Below, piece after piece: positions 1 to 8,522 of a stretch of DNA of 35,643 nucleotides. Source of the stretch: DASQUK01 sp035641315. GTDB taxonomy: Bacteria; Actinomycetota; Acidimicrobiia; Acidimicrobiales; VFJN01. The position numbers were made by a program, and so were the translations under genes. The first letter of the stretch is position 1, and every line of letters begins with the position of its first letter. Below the pieces are notes generated by a model that saw nothing but the letters and a program-made list of their open reading frames with translations, was not told the DNA's origin and ran no database searches. The stretch spans positions 1 through 35,643 of the forward strand of contig DASQUK010000241.1 of the NCBI GenBank assembly GCA_035641315.1, given 5' to 3'.

Positions 1-1170
1 GACCGGCTGCTGCGGCGGCGTCGGCTCGTCCTGGCGGGGATGGCGACGCTCCTGGCCGGTGGGGTGGCCCTGGCGCTCGTGGGCGTCGACCTGGTGCGCA
101 ACAGCACGGCAGGCCGCTACGTGGAGCGAGCCGGTCCGGACGAACCGGGCTATCAGGCCTACGTCGTGCCCACACCGACCATGGCGTTGGTTCAGCGCGG
201 CGATGGCGAGCTGACGGGGGTGGCGCTCCTGGCTCTGGAGTCGCGGGACGACGCCGGGACGGTGATCCTCGTTCCCGCGGCCACGCTCACCCGGGGGGTC
301 CAACCGCCCGAGGACGGCGGGACGAGCGAGCCGCCACCCACGATGGCCGAGGTGTACAGCGACGCTGGGGCCGCTGGCGTGGTGGCGGCGGTGGCCGACC
401 TGTTGGGGGTGGCCATCCCCGAGCATCTCGAGGTGGACGATGCCCGCTGGGCCTCGCTCGTGGCGCCCGTGGCACCCGTGGAGCTCCAGCTTCCCGAGCC
501 GGTCGGGGAGTGGCCGGCGGGCGAGGTCTCGCTGGCGCGAGACGACGTGGGACCGTTCCTCGCCGCCCGGGCCGACGACGAGTCCGAGGTCGACCGGATC
601 AACCGCCAAGCGGACTTCTGGACCGCGTGGCTACCGCTGGTGCGAGACGCCGGGGTGGACGCTCTGCCGGGTGAGATCGACGTGGGGATCGGACGGTTCG
701 TGCGGGGACTGGCCGAGAGCCCGTCGTCGATCGTGCCACTGCCCGGGGAGCCCACCGGCGGCGACGGGGAAGAGCCCGAGGCCTATGCCCTGCACGGCGA
801 GCGGGTCTCGGAGTTGTTGGCGCGCGCGGTCCCCTATCCTGTGTCGCCGACCCCGGGCCGACGGATCCGTGTCCGCCTGCTCAACGGCACCACCGACCGT
901 GATCTGACCGGAGCCGCCGCCGAGGTTCTGGTCCGGGGAGGGGCCGAGATCACGATCGCCGGGAACGCCCCGTCGTTCGGCGAGGACGAGACCCTGATGC
1001 TCTACGGGAGCCCCGAGCACCGGGACCAGGTGCTGTGGCTGGCGGCGGCCTTCGGGGGTGCGCGGGTCGAGCAGGGCCCGGCCGCGGCGGACGGGTCGGC
1101 GGCGGACGACGACGAGGTCGATATGACCGTGATCCTGGGCGACGACGCCCGTGATCTGATCGGGAGGTAG
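1..1170 (+). CDS. LCP-like / LytR C-terminal domain protein (5' partial)
   Basis: Membrane-anchored extracytoplasmic protein, cut by the left edge: the frame is open to base 1. It reads as an Arg-rich stretch followed by a transmembrane segment (roughly residues 10-30), so an internal ATG at 40 is probably not the true start. The middle resembles a LytR-CpsA-Psr domain, the family that attaches glycopolymers to peptidoglycan, but the usual Pro-Arg-Asp catalytic stretch reads VPAATL, so transferase activity is doubtful. The last ~100 residues match a LytR_C domain (RIRVRLLNGT, then a GN turn and a YGSPEH stretch). It precedes rsfS by 25 bp, probably in one operon. The LytR_C call is fairly secure; the degenerate LCP call is less so. 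Confidence 0.7.
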   Translation, partial: DRLLRRRRLVLAGMATLLAGGVALALVGVDLVRNSTAGRYVERAGPDEPGYQAYVVPTPTMALVQRGDGELTGVALLALESRDDAGTVILVPAATLTRGVQPPEDGGTSEPPPTMAEVYSDAGAAGVVAAVADLLGVAIPEHLEVDDARWASLVAPVAPVELQLPEPVGEWPAGEVSLARDDVGPFLAARADDESEVDRINRQADFWTAWLPLVRDAGVDALPGEIDVGIGRFVRGLAESPSSIVPLPGEPTGGDGEEPEAYALHGERVSELLARAVPYPVSPTPGRRIRVRLLNGTTDRDLTGAAAEVLVRGGAEITIAGNAPSFGEDETLMLYGSPEHRDQVLWLAAAFGGARVEQGPAAADGSAADDDEVDMTVILGDDARDLIGR

Positions 1171-1195
1171 AACCGCGAACCTGACCAACGAACGT

Positions 1196-1564
1196 GTGCA
1201 AGCTCGGAACCTGGCCATGCTGGCGGCGCGTGCCGCCGACTCGAAGGGGGCCCGCGACGTCGTGATCCTCGAGGTCGGCGACGTGCTGGTGGTGGCCGAC
1301 GAGTTCGTCATCGCGTCGGCTCCCAACGACCGCCAGGTCAAGGCGATCGTCGACGAGGTCGAGCGGCTGGTCGCCGAAGCCGGGCACCCGAAGCCGCTGC
1401 GGGTCGAGGGCCTCGACGATCGCCACTGGGTGCTCATGGACTACGGCGACGTGGTCGTGCACGTCTTCCTCGACGAGACCCGCGACTACTACGAGCTCGA
1501 ACGGCTCTGGAGCGACGTGCCGCGCGTCGAGTGGGCGGAGGCGGCCACCGCGCAACGGCAATAG
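1196..1564 (+). CDS. rsfS: Ribosomal silencing factor RsfS (Iojap/DUF143)
   Basis: RsfS binds ribosomal protein L14 on the 50S subunit and blocks subunit joining when nutrients are low. The 122-residue length, the opening QARNLAMLAARAADSKGARDV, the central DEFVIASAPNDRQVKAIVDEV and the end with a DYGDVVVHVF-type stretch and YYELERLW match the family across its length. The GTG at 1196 is used here. A GGGAGG at 1162-1167 lies far upstream and an in-frame CTG at 1181 would be closer to it, so the start is uncertain by five codons. It follows the LytR_C gene, the common actinobacterial order. It converges on tRNA-Ala, which ends 8 bp away. Confidence 0.92.
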   Translation: MQARNLAMLAARAADSKGARDVVILEVGDVLVVADEFVIASAPNDRQVKAIVDEVERLVAEAGHPKPLRVEGLDDRHWVLMDYGDVVVHVFLDETRDYYELERLWSDVPRVEWAEAATAQRQ

Positions 1565-1571
1565 ATGAGGG

Positions 1572-1644
1572 TGGAGCCGACGCGGATCGAACGCGCGACC
1601 TCGTCCATGCCATGGACACGCTCTACCAACTGAGCTACGGCCCC
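1572..1644 (-). tRNA. tRNA-Ala(GGC)
   Basis: On the minus strand a 73-nt cloverleaf folds. Acceptor GGGGCCG pairs with CGGCTCC (one G-U), the D arm is GCTC...GAGC, the anticodon stem is TGTCC/GGACG around loop ATGGCAT (anticodon GGC), and the T arm carries TTCGATC. The discriminator is A. CCA is not encoded: the genome continues with CCC, so CCA must be added enzymatically. Anticodon GGC reads GCC and GCU alanine codons, GCC being among the commonest codons here. Confidence 0.96.
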
Positions 1645-1657
1645 ATCGGGAACTGAC

Positions 1658-1687
1658 AGCCTACCGTCGGTGCGAGCGGCCTGTCAT
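1658..1687 (-). promoter_or_regulatory. Promoter of tRNA-Ala
   Basis: On the minus strand ATGACA (1682-1687; 5 of 6 to TTGACA) is followed after 18 bp by TAGGCT (1658-1663), 13 nt before the tRNA 5' end. Position and spacing fit a housekeeping-sigma promoter. The rest of the 1645-1775 gap before the leuS stop shows nothing else I can support. Confidence 0.6.
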
Positions 1688-1775
1688 ACCGCAGGCGACA
1701 GGCAGATCAATCCATTTCGGTAACGCATTTGTTGATGCCCAACCGGATGCGACACCACAAGTCGGCCGCAGCGCG

Positions 1776-4679
1776 TCACCCCACGACGAAGTTGACCAAG
1801 CGACCCGGGACCACGACGACCCTGCGGATCGTGCCGTGCTGCGCCAGCAGCTCGGCCACCTGGCCGTCGGCCCGGGCGACCGCCTCGATCGCCTCGGCAT
1901 CGGCGTCCGCCGCCACCCGCACCCGGGCCCGCACCTTGCCGTTGAACTGCACCGGGATCTCCACCGTCTCGTCGACCAGCCACGCCGGATCGGCCTCGGG
2001 GAACGGCTCGGTCGCCAGCGAGTCCGGGTGACCGAGGCGGGACCACAGCTCCTCGGCCACGTGGGGCGCCAGCGGTGCCAGCAGCAGCACCAGGGGCTCC
2101 GCCACCGCGCGGGGCACGCCCCCCTCGGGGTAGCGCGCCGTCAGGTGGTTGTTGAGCTCGGTGATCTTGGCGACGGGGACGTTGAAGCGCAGCTTCTCCA
2201 TGTCGTCCCGCACGGCCGCGATCGTGCGGTGCAGCACGCGCTTGGTGTCGTCGTCGATGTCACCATCGACGACGGTCGTCTTGCCGGTCTCCTCGTCGAC
2301 GACGTTGCGCCAGATCCGCTGCAGCAGCCGGTACACGCCGACCACGGCCTTGGTCTCCCAGGGACGGCTCTGGTCGAGCGGCCCGGAGAACATCTCGTAG
2401 AGCCGCATGGTGTCCGCGCCGTAGCTGTCGTACATCTCGTCCGGGGCGACGGTGTTCTTCCGGCTCTTGCCCATGCGTCCGAGCTGCCGGTTGACCTGTT
2501 CGGCGCCGTGCCAGAAAGCGCCGTCCCGCTCGGTGACCTCGTGCGCGTCGACGTACTGGCCCCGGCGGTCGGTGTACTCGTAGGCCTGGATCATCCCCTG
2601 GTTGTAGAGGCGCCGGTAAGGCTCGTACGACGACACGTGCCCCAGGTCGTAGAGCACCTTGTGCCAGAAGCGGGCGTACAGCAGGTGCAGCACGGCGTGC
2701 TCGGCGCCGCCGACGTAGAGGTCGACGCCGCCGCAGTCGGCGTCCCACTGCGGTCCCATCCAGTAGCGCTCGATCTCGGGATCGACCGGCGCCTTGTCGT
2801 TGTGGGGATCGAGGTAGCGCAGCTCGTACCAGCACGATCCGGCCCAGTTGGGCATGGTGTTGGTCTCGCGCCGGTAGGTCTTGGTGCCCTCGCCCAGGTC
2901 GAGCGTGACGTTGACCCACTCGGTGGCCCGGGACAGAGGCGGCTCGGGCTCCGAGGTCTCGTCGTCCTCGGCGAACGTCTTCGGCGAGTAGTCGTCGACG
3001 TCCGGTAGCACGACCGGCAACATCGACTCGGGCAGGGCACGGGGCAGCCCGTCGTCGGGGTCGTAGACGATGGGAAACGGCTCGCCCCAGAACCGCTGGC
3101 GGCTGAACAGCCAGTCCCGCAGCTTGTAGGTGATGGTGCCCGTGCCGGACCCGGTGGCCTCCAGCCAGTCGATGATCCGACGCTTGGCGTCGGCGATGCC
3201 CAGGCCGTTGAGGTCCACCGAGTCGTTGGCGCTGTTGATGGCCGGGCCCTCGCCGACGTACGCCTTGCCCTCCCAGTCGGCCGGGGGCTGAACCGTGCGC
3301 ACGATCGGCAGGTCGAACGCCTCGGCGAAGGCCCAGTCGCGGTCGTCCTGCCCGGGCACGGCCATGATCCCCCCCGTGCCGTACCCCATGAGCACGTAGT
3401 CGGCGACGAACACCGGGATCTCGCCGCCGGTGGCGGGATTGATGGCGTAGCTGCCCACGAACACACCGGTCTTGTCGCGCGACTCGATCTGGCGCTCGAC
3501 GTCGGAGCGTCCGCCCGCCAGCCGGCGGTAGGCGGCGACCGCCTCCGCAGGGGTGGCGTGCCCGCCGGTCCACCGGGGCGGGATGCCCTCGGGCCAGGCC
3601 GCCGCCGTCAGCCGGTCGACAAGGGGGTGCTCCGGGGCCAGCACCATGTAGGTGGCGCCGAACAACGTGTCCGGTCGGGTGGTGAACACCTCGATGCCGG
3701 GACCGGCGGCACCGGCGGCGTCGCCGGCGATCGGGAACGTGATGTTCGCTCCTTCCGACCGCCCGATCCAGTTGCGCTGGATGAGCTTGATCGGCTCGGG
3801 CCAGTCCAGCCCGTCCAGGTCGCGCAGCAGTCGCTCGGCGTACGAGGTGATGCGCAGCATCCACTGCCGCAGCGGGCGGCGGAAGACGGGGAAGTTGCCG
3901 CGCTCGCTGCGCCCCTCGGAGGTCACCTCCTCGTTGGACAGCACCGTGCCCAGCCCGGGGCACCAGTTGACCGGCGCCTCGTGCACGTAGGCCAGGCGGT
4001 GGTTGTCCACCACCACGCGCCGCTCTGTGGGAGTCAGCTCGGACCAGGGCTTGCCGGTGGGGTTGGTGCCCTCGCCCGGCTGGCGGGTGCCGGCGTCCAG
4101 CTCAGCGACGAGGTCGTCGATGGGCCGGCCCCGATCGGCGTCGGTGTCGTACCACGAGTGGAAGATCTGCAGGAAGATCCACTGGGTCCAGCGGTAATAG
4201 CCCTCGTCCATGGTGGCGATCGAGCGCCGCGAGTCGTGGCCCAAGCCCAGCCGCCGGAGCTGCCGGCGCATGGTGGCGATGTTGGCCTCGGTGGTCGCCC
4301 GGGGGTGCTGGCCGGTCTGTACCGCGTACTGCTCGGCGGGCAGGCCGAAGGCGTCGTAGCCCATGGTGTGGATGACGTTGTGCCCGGTCATCCGCTGGTA
4401 ACGGGCGTAGACGTCGGTGCCGATGTAACCCAGCGGATGTCCCACGTGGAGCCCGGCGCCGCTGGGGTAGGGGAACATGTCCAGCACGTACAGCTTGGGC
4501 AGGTCCGCGACCTTGTCGAACCCCTCGCTCAGGTCGCCGACCGGGTTGGGAGCGTAGAACGTGCCCTCGCGTTCCCACCGTTCCTGCCAGCCCGTCTCGA
4601 TGCGCCCCGCGAGCGCGGCCGTGTAGCGGTGCGGGGGGTGATCCGGGGGCGGTGACGACGGCGGGGACGCTTCGGCCAT
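1776..4679 (-). CDS. leuS: Leucyl-tRNA synthetase
   Basis: Class I synthetase that charges tRNA-Leu with leucine in the cytosol. 967 residues, the expected size with a CP1 editing insertion. The HIGH motif is HVGH at residues 78-81 after MFPYPSGAGL. The KMSKS loop appears as RMGKSRKN near residue 735. The editing domain carries the usual TTRPDTLFGATYM stretch. A low-complexity Pro-rich N-terminus (first ~15 residues) precedes the core. A TACCCT box ends 8 nt before the ATG, suggesting a transcript with almost no leader. It runs toward tRNA-Ala but has no functional link to it beyond translation. Confidence 0.98.
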   Translation of the reverse strand: MAEASPPSSPPPDHPPHRYTAALAGRIETGWQERWEREGTFYAPNPVGDLSEGFDKVADLPKLYVLDMFPYPSGAGLHVGHPLGYIGTDVYARYQRMTGHNVIHTMGYDAFGLPAEQYAVQTGQHPRATTEANIATMRRQLRRLGLGHDSRRSIATMDEGYYRWTQWIFLQIFHSWYDTDADRGRPIDDLVAELDAGTRQPGEGTNPTGKPWSELTPTERRVVVDNHRLAYVHEAPVNWCPGLGTVLSNEEVTSEGRSERGNFPVFRRPLRQWMLRITSYAERLLRDLDGLDWPEPIKLIQRNWIGRSEGANITFPIAGDAAGAAGPGIEVFTTRPDTLFGATYMVLAPEHPLVDRLTAAAWPEGIPPRWTGGHATPAEAVAAYRRLAGGRSDVERQIESRDKTGVFVGSYAINPATGGEIPVFVADYVLMGYGTGGIMAVPGQDDRDWAFAEAFDLPIVRTVQPPADWEGKAYVGEGPAINSANDSVDLNGLGIADAKRRIIDWLEATGSGTGTITYKLRDWLFSRQRFWGEPFPIVYDPDDGLPRALPESMLPVVLPDVDDYSPKTFAEDDETSEPEPPLSRATEWVNVTLDLGEGTKTYRRETNTMPNWAGSCWYELRYLDPHNDKAPVDPEIERYWMGPQWDADCGGVDLYVGGAEHAVLHLLYARFWHKVLYDLGHVSSYEPYRRLYNQGMIQAYEYTDRRGQYVDAHEVTERDGAFWHGAEQVNRQLGRMGKSRKNTVAPDEMYDSYGADTMRLYEMFSGPLDQSRPWETKAVVGVYRLLQRIWRNVVDEETGKTTVVDGDIDDDTKRVLHRTIAAVRDDMEKLRFNVPVAKITELNNHLTARYPEGGVPRAVAEPLVLLLAPLAPHVAEELWSRLGHPDSLATEPFPEADPAWLVDETVEIPVQFNGKVRARVRVAADADAEAIEAVARADGQVAELLAQHGTIRRVVVVPGRLVNFVVG

Positions 4680-4687
4680 GGCTGCGA

Positions 4688-4693
4688 AGGGTA
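4688..4693 (-). promoter_or_regulatory. Putative -10 box of leuS (leaderless)
   Basis: TACCCT on the minus strand, separated by 8 nt from the leuS ATG at 4679. No clear ribosome-binding site lies between, so transcription should begin at or within a base or two of the start codon. No convincing -35 was seen. Confidence 0.45.
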
Positions 4694-4756
4694 CCGGCCC
4701 AGGTGATGAGGGTCAGAAGCGAAAACGCTGGGTGAACTGCTTCCACGGCATGTGTA

Positions 4757-4778
4757 ACTCCCCCTCGGGCGGGGGAGT
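4757..4778 (+). promoter_or_regulatory. Leader hairpin before the acyl-AMP ligase gene
   Basis: An 8-bp perfect stem (ACTCCCCC with GGGGGAGT) closes a 6-nt loop. Its right arm holds the only purine-rich Shine-Dalgarno-like run, GGGGGAG, about 12 nt before the ATG at 4790. If transcribed, the fold would mask that run. Whether it regulates anything is inference. Confidence 0.35.
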
Positions 4779-4789
4779 CGGAGCCGGTA

Positions 4790-6448
4790 ATGCCTTGCTT
4801 GCTCCGCCGCATCGAGCGCGCCGCGGTGCGTGACGCCAGCATCACGTTCGTCGTCGGGGGCGCCGAGGACGTCGTGACCTGGGGCGAGCTGCACGAGCAG
4901 GCCAAGGCCTACGCGGCGGCGCTGCAGGCCCACGGCGTGCGGCCCGGCGACCACGTGGCCCTGCTCTCGCCCACCACCCGGTCGTTGGTCACGGCCATCC
5001 AGGCCACGTGGCTGGCCGGCGCCACCATCGTGGTGCTGCCGCTGCCGATGCGGCTGTCGTCGATCGACGAGTTCGTGTCGCAGACCCGGCAGCGCATGCG
5101 CGACGCCGATGCCCGCCTCCTGGTGGCCGATCCCGAGCTGGCCGCCTTCGTGGCGCCCGAGGCAGGAGATCCGCCCCTGCTGGGAATCGACGAGCTGGCC
5201 GCGGGTGCCGCGGCCGCTTGGGTCCGCCCGGCCGACGACCCGCAGCGCTTGGCGATCCTGCAGTTCACCAGCGGATCGACGTCCGACCCCAAGGGGGTCA
5301 TGCTCCCGGACCGGGTGCTGTGCGCCAACCTCGACGCGGTGGCCGAGGCGGCGACGCTCGATCCGGACGACGACGTGCTGGTGTCGTGGCTGCCGCTCTA
5401 CCACGACATGGGATTGGTCGGGCTGTTGACGCTGCCGATGTCCACCGGGACGGCGCTGGTGCTCGGTGCCCCACAGGACTTCACAGCCCGGCCTGCCCGC
5501 TGGATGGAGTGGATGTCGACCTACGGCGGCACCGCCACGGCCGGCCCCAACTTCTCCTGGGTGCTCGCCACCCAGGCGCTCGATCGCAGCGAGCCGCTCG
5601 ACCTGTCACGCCTGCGGGTGGCGCTCAACGGTGCCGAGCCCATCGACCCCGATCAGGTGGAGGCCTTCGTCGCCGCCGGACGGCGCCACGGCCTGCGATC
5701 CGAGGCCGTGTGCCCCGCCTTCGGCATGGCGGAGGTGGCCATCGGCGGCACCTTCCCTGCCCCGCTGTCGGGCATGACGACCGACTGCGTCGACCGGCGG
5801 GTGCTGGAGACCGAGCGCTACGCGGCGCCCGTGGAGCCGGGCACCGAGGGCAGCCGCCGGCTGCCGCTGCTGGGCCGACCGGTGCCGGGGCTGGAGATCC
5901 GCATCGTCGATCCCGACACCGGGGCACCGCTGCGCGAGCGCGAGGTGGGCGAGCTGGAGATCCGCGGCACGTCGGTCACGCCCGGGTACTACAAGCGGCC
6001 CGACGCGAACGCCGAGCTGTTCCACGACGGCTGGCTCCGCACCGGCGACCTCGCCTACCTGCTCGACGGCCAGCTGGTGATGTGCGGCCGCATCAAGGAC
6101 GTGATCATCGTCGGCGGCCGCAACCTGTTCCCCGAGGACGTCGAGCGGTCGGTCGGCCAGCTCGAGGGCGTGCGGGCGGGCAACGTCATCGCCCTCGGGG
6201 TCGCGGGCGACCGGGGCCGCGAGTCGCTGGTGGTGGTGGCCGAGTCCAAGACCGCCGACGACGACCTGGCCGCGCTGCGGCGGCTGGTGCACGAGCGGGT
6301 CCTCGACGTCGCCGGCGTCCCGCCCAAGGACATTGTGCTGGTGGCACCGGGCACGCTGCCGAAGACCAGCTCCGGCAAGCTCCAGCGCTCGCTGTGCAAG
6401 CGCTACTACCTGGCCGGACGCCTGGAGCCCATCAACACCGCTGCGTGA
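4790..6448 (+). CDS. Fatty-acyl-AMP ligase / FadD-type acyl-CoA synthetase
   Basis: ANL-superfamily adenylating enzyme of 552 residues that activates a carboxylic acid with ATP to an acyl-adenylate, then passes it to CoA or a carrier protein. The P-loop-like QFTSGSTSDPKGV is at residues 158-170. SWLPLYHDMGL near 206-216 is typical of the FAAL/FadD32-like branch. NGAEP, FGMAEV, the RTGDLAYL hinge region with GRIKDVIIVGGRNL, and the C-terminal LPKTSSGKLQRS with its catalytic Lys all follow in order. It stands alone, with no polyketide synthase or acyl carrier protein nearby, so the acceptor and substrate are unknown. It converges on the LLM oxidoreductase gene. Confidence 0.88.
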   Translation: MPCLLRRIERAAVRDASITFVVGGAEDVVTWGELHEQAKAYAAALQAHGVRPGDHVALLSPTTRSLVTAIQATWLAGATIVVLPLPMRLSSIDEFVSQTRQRMRDADARLLVADPELAAFVAPEAGDPPLLGIDELAAGAAAAWVRPADDPQRLAILQFTSGSTSDPKGVMLPDRVLCANLDAVAEAATLDPDDDVLVSWLPLYHDMGLVGLLTLPMSTGTALVLGAPQDFTARPARWMEWMSTYGGTATAGPNFSWVLATQALDRSEPLDLSRLRVALNGAEPIDPDQVEAFVAAGRRHGLRSEAVCPAFGMAEVAIGGTFPAPLSGMTTDCVDRRVLETERYAAPVEPGTEGSRRLPLLGRPVPGLEIRIVDPDTGAPLREREVGELEIRGTSVTPGYYKRPDANAELFHDGWLRTGDLAYLLDGQLVMCGRIKDVIIVGGRNLFPEDVERSVGQLEGVRAGNVIALGVAGDRGRESLVVVAESKTADDDLAALRRLVHERVLDVAGVPPKDIVLVAPGTLPKTSSGKLQRSLCKRYYLAGRLEPINTAA

Positions 6449-6452
6449 GTCG

Positions 6453-6503
6453 CGAACCGGCGTTCCCAGGCGCCGGGTTCCGGCACAAACGAACGCCGGC
6501 TCG
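6453..6503. terminator. Bidirectional hairpin between convergent genes
   Basis: Arms at 6453-6465 and 6491-6503 are inverted repeats of 13 nt with one mismatch; CCGGCGTTC pairs fully. The hairpin fills almost the whole gap between the stops of the acyl-AMP ligase (6448) and the LLM gene (6507). There is no T-run on either side, so the call rests on position and symmetry. Confidence 0.6.
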
Positions 6504-6506
6504 TGG

Positions 6507-7517
6507 TCAGGCCGCCTTTAGCTGGGCGATCACAGCGTCCCACTGGGTGCCGTCGGTGTCGTACGGGGCGTAGAAGCTGATGCGGTGGAGCACGTCGCCC
6601 CAACGCCCGTCGAGGGCGGCGGCCACCTGGTCGAGCGGCGCCACCACGGCGAACGTCGCCAGCATGTCGTCGTCGATCAGCTCGCCCATCTCCGCCCAGC
6701 GGCCCTCCTTGGAGAGCCGGTTGAGCTCGTCCTGGAGGTCTCCCCACCCGTGCAGCTCGAGCACGGGGCGGTAGGCCGGGGTCGAGCCGTAGAACGCGAT
6801 CTGGCCCTTCACGCCTTTGGCAGCCTCGGCCATCTCGGCCTCGTCTCGGCCGGTGACCACGAACATCGGTCCCGCGAGCTCGAAGTCGTCCATGGTCTTG
6901 CCCGCCTTGGCCCGCCCCTTGGCCAGGCTGGGCAGGGTGACCCCGTCGAGGTACTGCCGGGTGGTGAAGGCGTGGCACAGGAAGCCGTCGGCCACCTCAC
7001 CCGCCACCTGGGTCATCAGCTCGCCCACTCCGGCGAGGAAGATGCGGGCGTCGCCATGGGGGTTCGGCCCCGGGTTGAAGAACGGGGTCATCAGCGTGTG
7101 GCTGTAGAAGTCGCCCTGGAAGTCGAGCTTGGTGCCCTGGTTCCAGCAGTCCCAGATGGCGCGGATGGCGAGGATCATCTCCCGCATCCGGGGTGCCGGG
7201 TGGGACCAAGGCATCGAGAACCGCCGGGTGATGTGGGCCTTGATCTGGCTGCCGAGGCCGAGGATGAACCTCCCCTGCGAGGCTGCCTGCAGGTCCCAGG
7301 AAACCTGGGCCAGGGTCATGGGATTGCGGGCGAACGCCACCACGATGCCGGTGCCCAGGTCGAGCCGCTCGGTGTGCTCGGCCGCCAGCAGCAGGGGCAG
7401 GAACGGGTCGTGGCTGGTCTCCGGGACCCAGATGCCGTCGTAGCCGCGGGCCTCCTGCTGGGCCGCCGCCTTGCCTGCGTTGTCCAGCCCGCCCCAGATC
7501 CCTCCGTCGACCTTCAT
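6507..7517 (-). CDS. F420-dependent LLM-class oxidoreductase (TIGR03617-like)
   Basis: Luciferase-like TIM-barrel flavin/deazaflavin oxidoreductase of 336 residues, cytosolic, substrate unknown. Features typical of the F420-dependent group are the opening KVDGGIWGG, EARGYDGIWVPETSHDPFLPL, GTGIVVAFARNPM, the GRFILGLGSQIKAHITRRF stretch and the later GPNPHGDARIFLAGVG. The start at 7517 is chosen because the family begins with this short beta strand and because a TACGGT box lies 8 nt upstream; a longer open frame reaches 7778 but overlaps the next gene. Family call secure; cofactor inferred from family membership. Confidence 0.9.
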   Translation of the reverse strand: MKVDGGIWGGLDNAGKAAAQQEARGYDGIWVPETSHDPFLPLLLAAEHTERLDLGTGIVVAFARNPMTLAQVSWDLQAASQGRFILGLGSQIKAHITRRFSMPWSHPAPRMREMILAIRAIWDCWNQGTKLDFQGDFYSHTLMTPFFNPGPNPHGDARIFLAGVGELMTQVAGEVADGFLCHAFTTRQYLDGVTLPSLAKGRAKAGKTMDDFELAGPMFVVTGRDEAEMAEAAKGVKGQIAFYGSTPAYRPVLELHGWGDLQDELNRLSKEGRWAEMGELIDDDMLATFAVVAPLDQVAAALDGRWGDVLHRISFYAPYDTDGTQWDAVIAQLKAA

Positions 7518-7525
7518 GAGGCGTG

Positions 7526-7531
7526 ACCGTA
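7526..7531 (-). promoter_or_regulatory. Putative -10 box of the LLM oxidoreductase gene
   Basis: TACGGT on the minus strand ends 8 nt before the ATG at 7517. It lies in the 25-bp gap after the PAC2 gene, so the oxidoreductase may have its own leaderless transcript besides any read-through. Confidence 0.4.
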
Positions 7532-7542
7532 ATCGGGAGGGC

Positions 7543-8415
7543 CTATGTGTCGCCCCTCTGGTCCCGCAGGAACTGCTCGAGCTCGGCGGCCAGCTCGTCG
7601 CCGGTCGGCAGGTCCTCCGGCGCGAACGACTGCGGCGCCTCGGCCTGCTCGTAAGCGGCCTCGAGCTGGCGGAGCATGGCGACGTGCTCCGGATTGCCGG
7701 CGATGAGCTCGTCCAGCCGGCTGCGGGTGGCGTCGGCGCGCGCCGGCAGGTCCCCGAACGGCAGCGACAGCTCGCCAACCCGGGCCAGCGCCTCTATGAG
7801 AGCCACGCTGCCGGCGGGGAACGGCATGGCGGGCGGCAGGTAGTGCGGGATCTGCGCCCACAGGCCGAGCGACGCGATGCCCCGGTCGTGGCACGCCTGC
7901 TCGACCGCGGCCTGGATGCCGCCCGGGAAGTCGAGCGACGCTCGCAGGAACCCTCCCTCCGCCAGGGACGGCGTCGACGCGGTACAGGCGACCCGGGGCG
8001 TGCGGGTGTGGGGGGAGGCGAACGGGTAAGCGCCCAGCCCCACGCACATGCGCGCGCCGAAGTCGAGCGCCAGGCCGACGACCTCGTCGGTGAACTGCTG
8101 CCACAGCCGGTCGGGCTCGGCGCCCACCAGCAACAGCAGCTCCTTGCCCTCCAGGTCGGCGGCGGCTCGCAGCTCCAGCGACGGCCAGGTGAGCCCCCGC
8201 ATCACCCCGTTCTCGAGATGGGCGATGGGCCGCCGGGCGCGGTAGTCCAGCAGCTCGTCGGTGGAGAAGCGGGCGACCGTGATCGTGTCGAGCTGGTCGG
8301 ACAGCACCTCGGCGGCGGTGGCCGCGCCCAAGCCGGCGTCGATCCAGCCCTCCACGGCCAGCACCAAGACGGGATCGTCGAGATCGGGTTGCTCGATCAG
8401 CTCGTACAGGCTCAT
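7543..8415 (-). CDS. PAC2 family (proteasome-assembly-chaperone-like) protein
   Basis: 290-residue member of the PAC2/DUF75 family, widespread in actinobacteria that carry 20S proteasomes; the bacterial role is not settled. The N-terminal DPVLVLAVEGWIDAGLGAATAAEVL, the central GRxCVGLGAYPFASPHTRTPRV-like region with several His/Arg residues, and the LPPAMPFPAGSVALIEAL stretch are family hallmarks. The C-terminal ~70 residues form predicted helices with EQAEAPQSF and end acidic. A GGAGG sits about 7 nt before the ATG. No proteasome genes are in the window. Confidence 0.88.
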   Translation of the reverse strand: MSLYELIEQPDLDDPVLVLAVEGWIDAGLGAATAAEVLSDQLDTITVARFSTDELLDYRARRPIAHLENGVMRGLTWPSLELRAAADLEGKELLLLVGAEPDRLWQQFTDEVVGLALDFGARMCVGLGAYPFASPHTRTPRVACTASTPSLAEGGFLRASLDFPGGIQAAVEQACHDRGIASLGLWAQIPHYLPPAMPFPAGSVALIEALARVGELSLPFGDLPARADATRSRLDELIAGNPEHVAMLRQLEAAYEQAEAPQSFAPEDLPTGDELAAELEQFLRDQRGDT

Positions 8416-8420
8416 GGCTG

Positions 8421-8437
8421 CGCCTCCTGCAGAGGCG
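8421..8437 (-). promoter_or_regulatory. Hairpin over the PAC2 ribosome-binding site
   Basis: CGCCTC and GAGGCG form a 6-bp stem with a 5-nt loop just before the PAC2 ATG (8415). On the minus strand the right arm overlaps the GGAGG ribosome-binding site, so it could limit initiation. Confidence 0.3.
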
Positions 8438-8450
8438 TCGCTGTGAGCCG

Positions 8451-8465
8451 GGGCGCTTCGCGCCC
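8451..8465. terminator. Small GC hairpin after the phosphotransferase gene
   Basis: GGGCGC-TTC-GCGCCC, a 6-bp perfect stem with a 3-nt loop, lies about 60 nt beyond the phosphotransferase stop on the minus strand. No T-run follows. The flanking text (AGGCCTGCGTT, and GCTCGCTTCGCTCGC nearby) resembles the rpsT leader region at 15486 onward, so it may belong to the same family of palindromic intergenic elements. Confidence 0.4.
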
Positions 8466-8522
8466 AGGCCTGCGTTGTCTGGTTCGCTCGCTTCGCTCGC
8501 TCACCGGCGCCGCCCCTTGTCC

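Noticed and set aside
2260..3963. A 567-codon minus-strand frame within leuS
   Set aside because: It is on the same strand as leuS but in a different frame, with no motif; leuS matches its family across the whole region.
7518..7778. N-terminal extension of the LLM oxidoreductase
   Set aside because: It overlaps the PAC2 coding region and has Ser/Arg-rich composition; the family start fits at 7517.
8480..8505. CRISPR-like repeat in GCTCGCTTCGCTCGC
   Set aside because: It is only a short tandem of a GC-rich motif, with no spacers and no cas genes.
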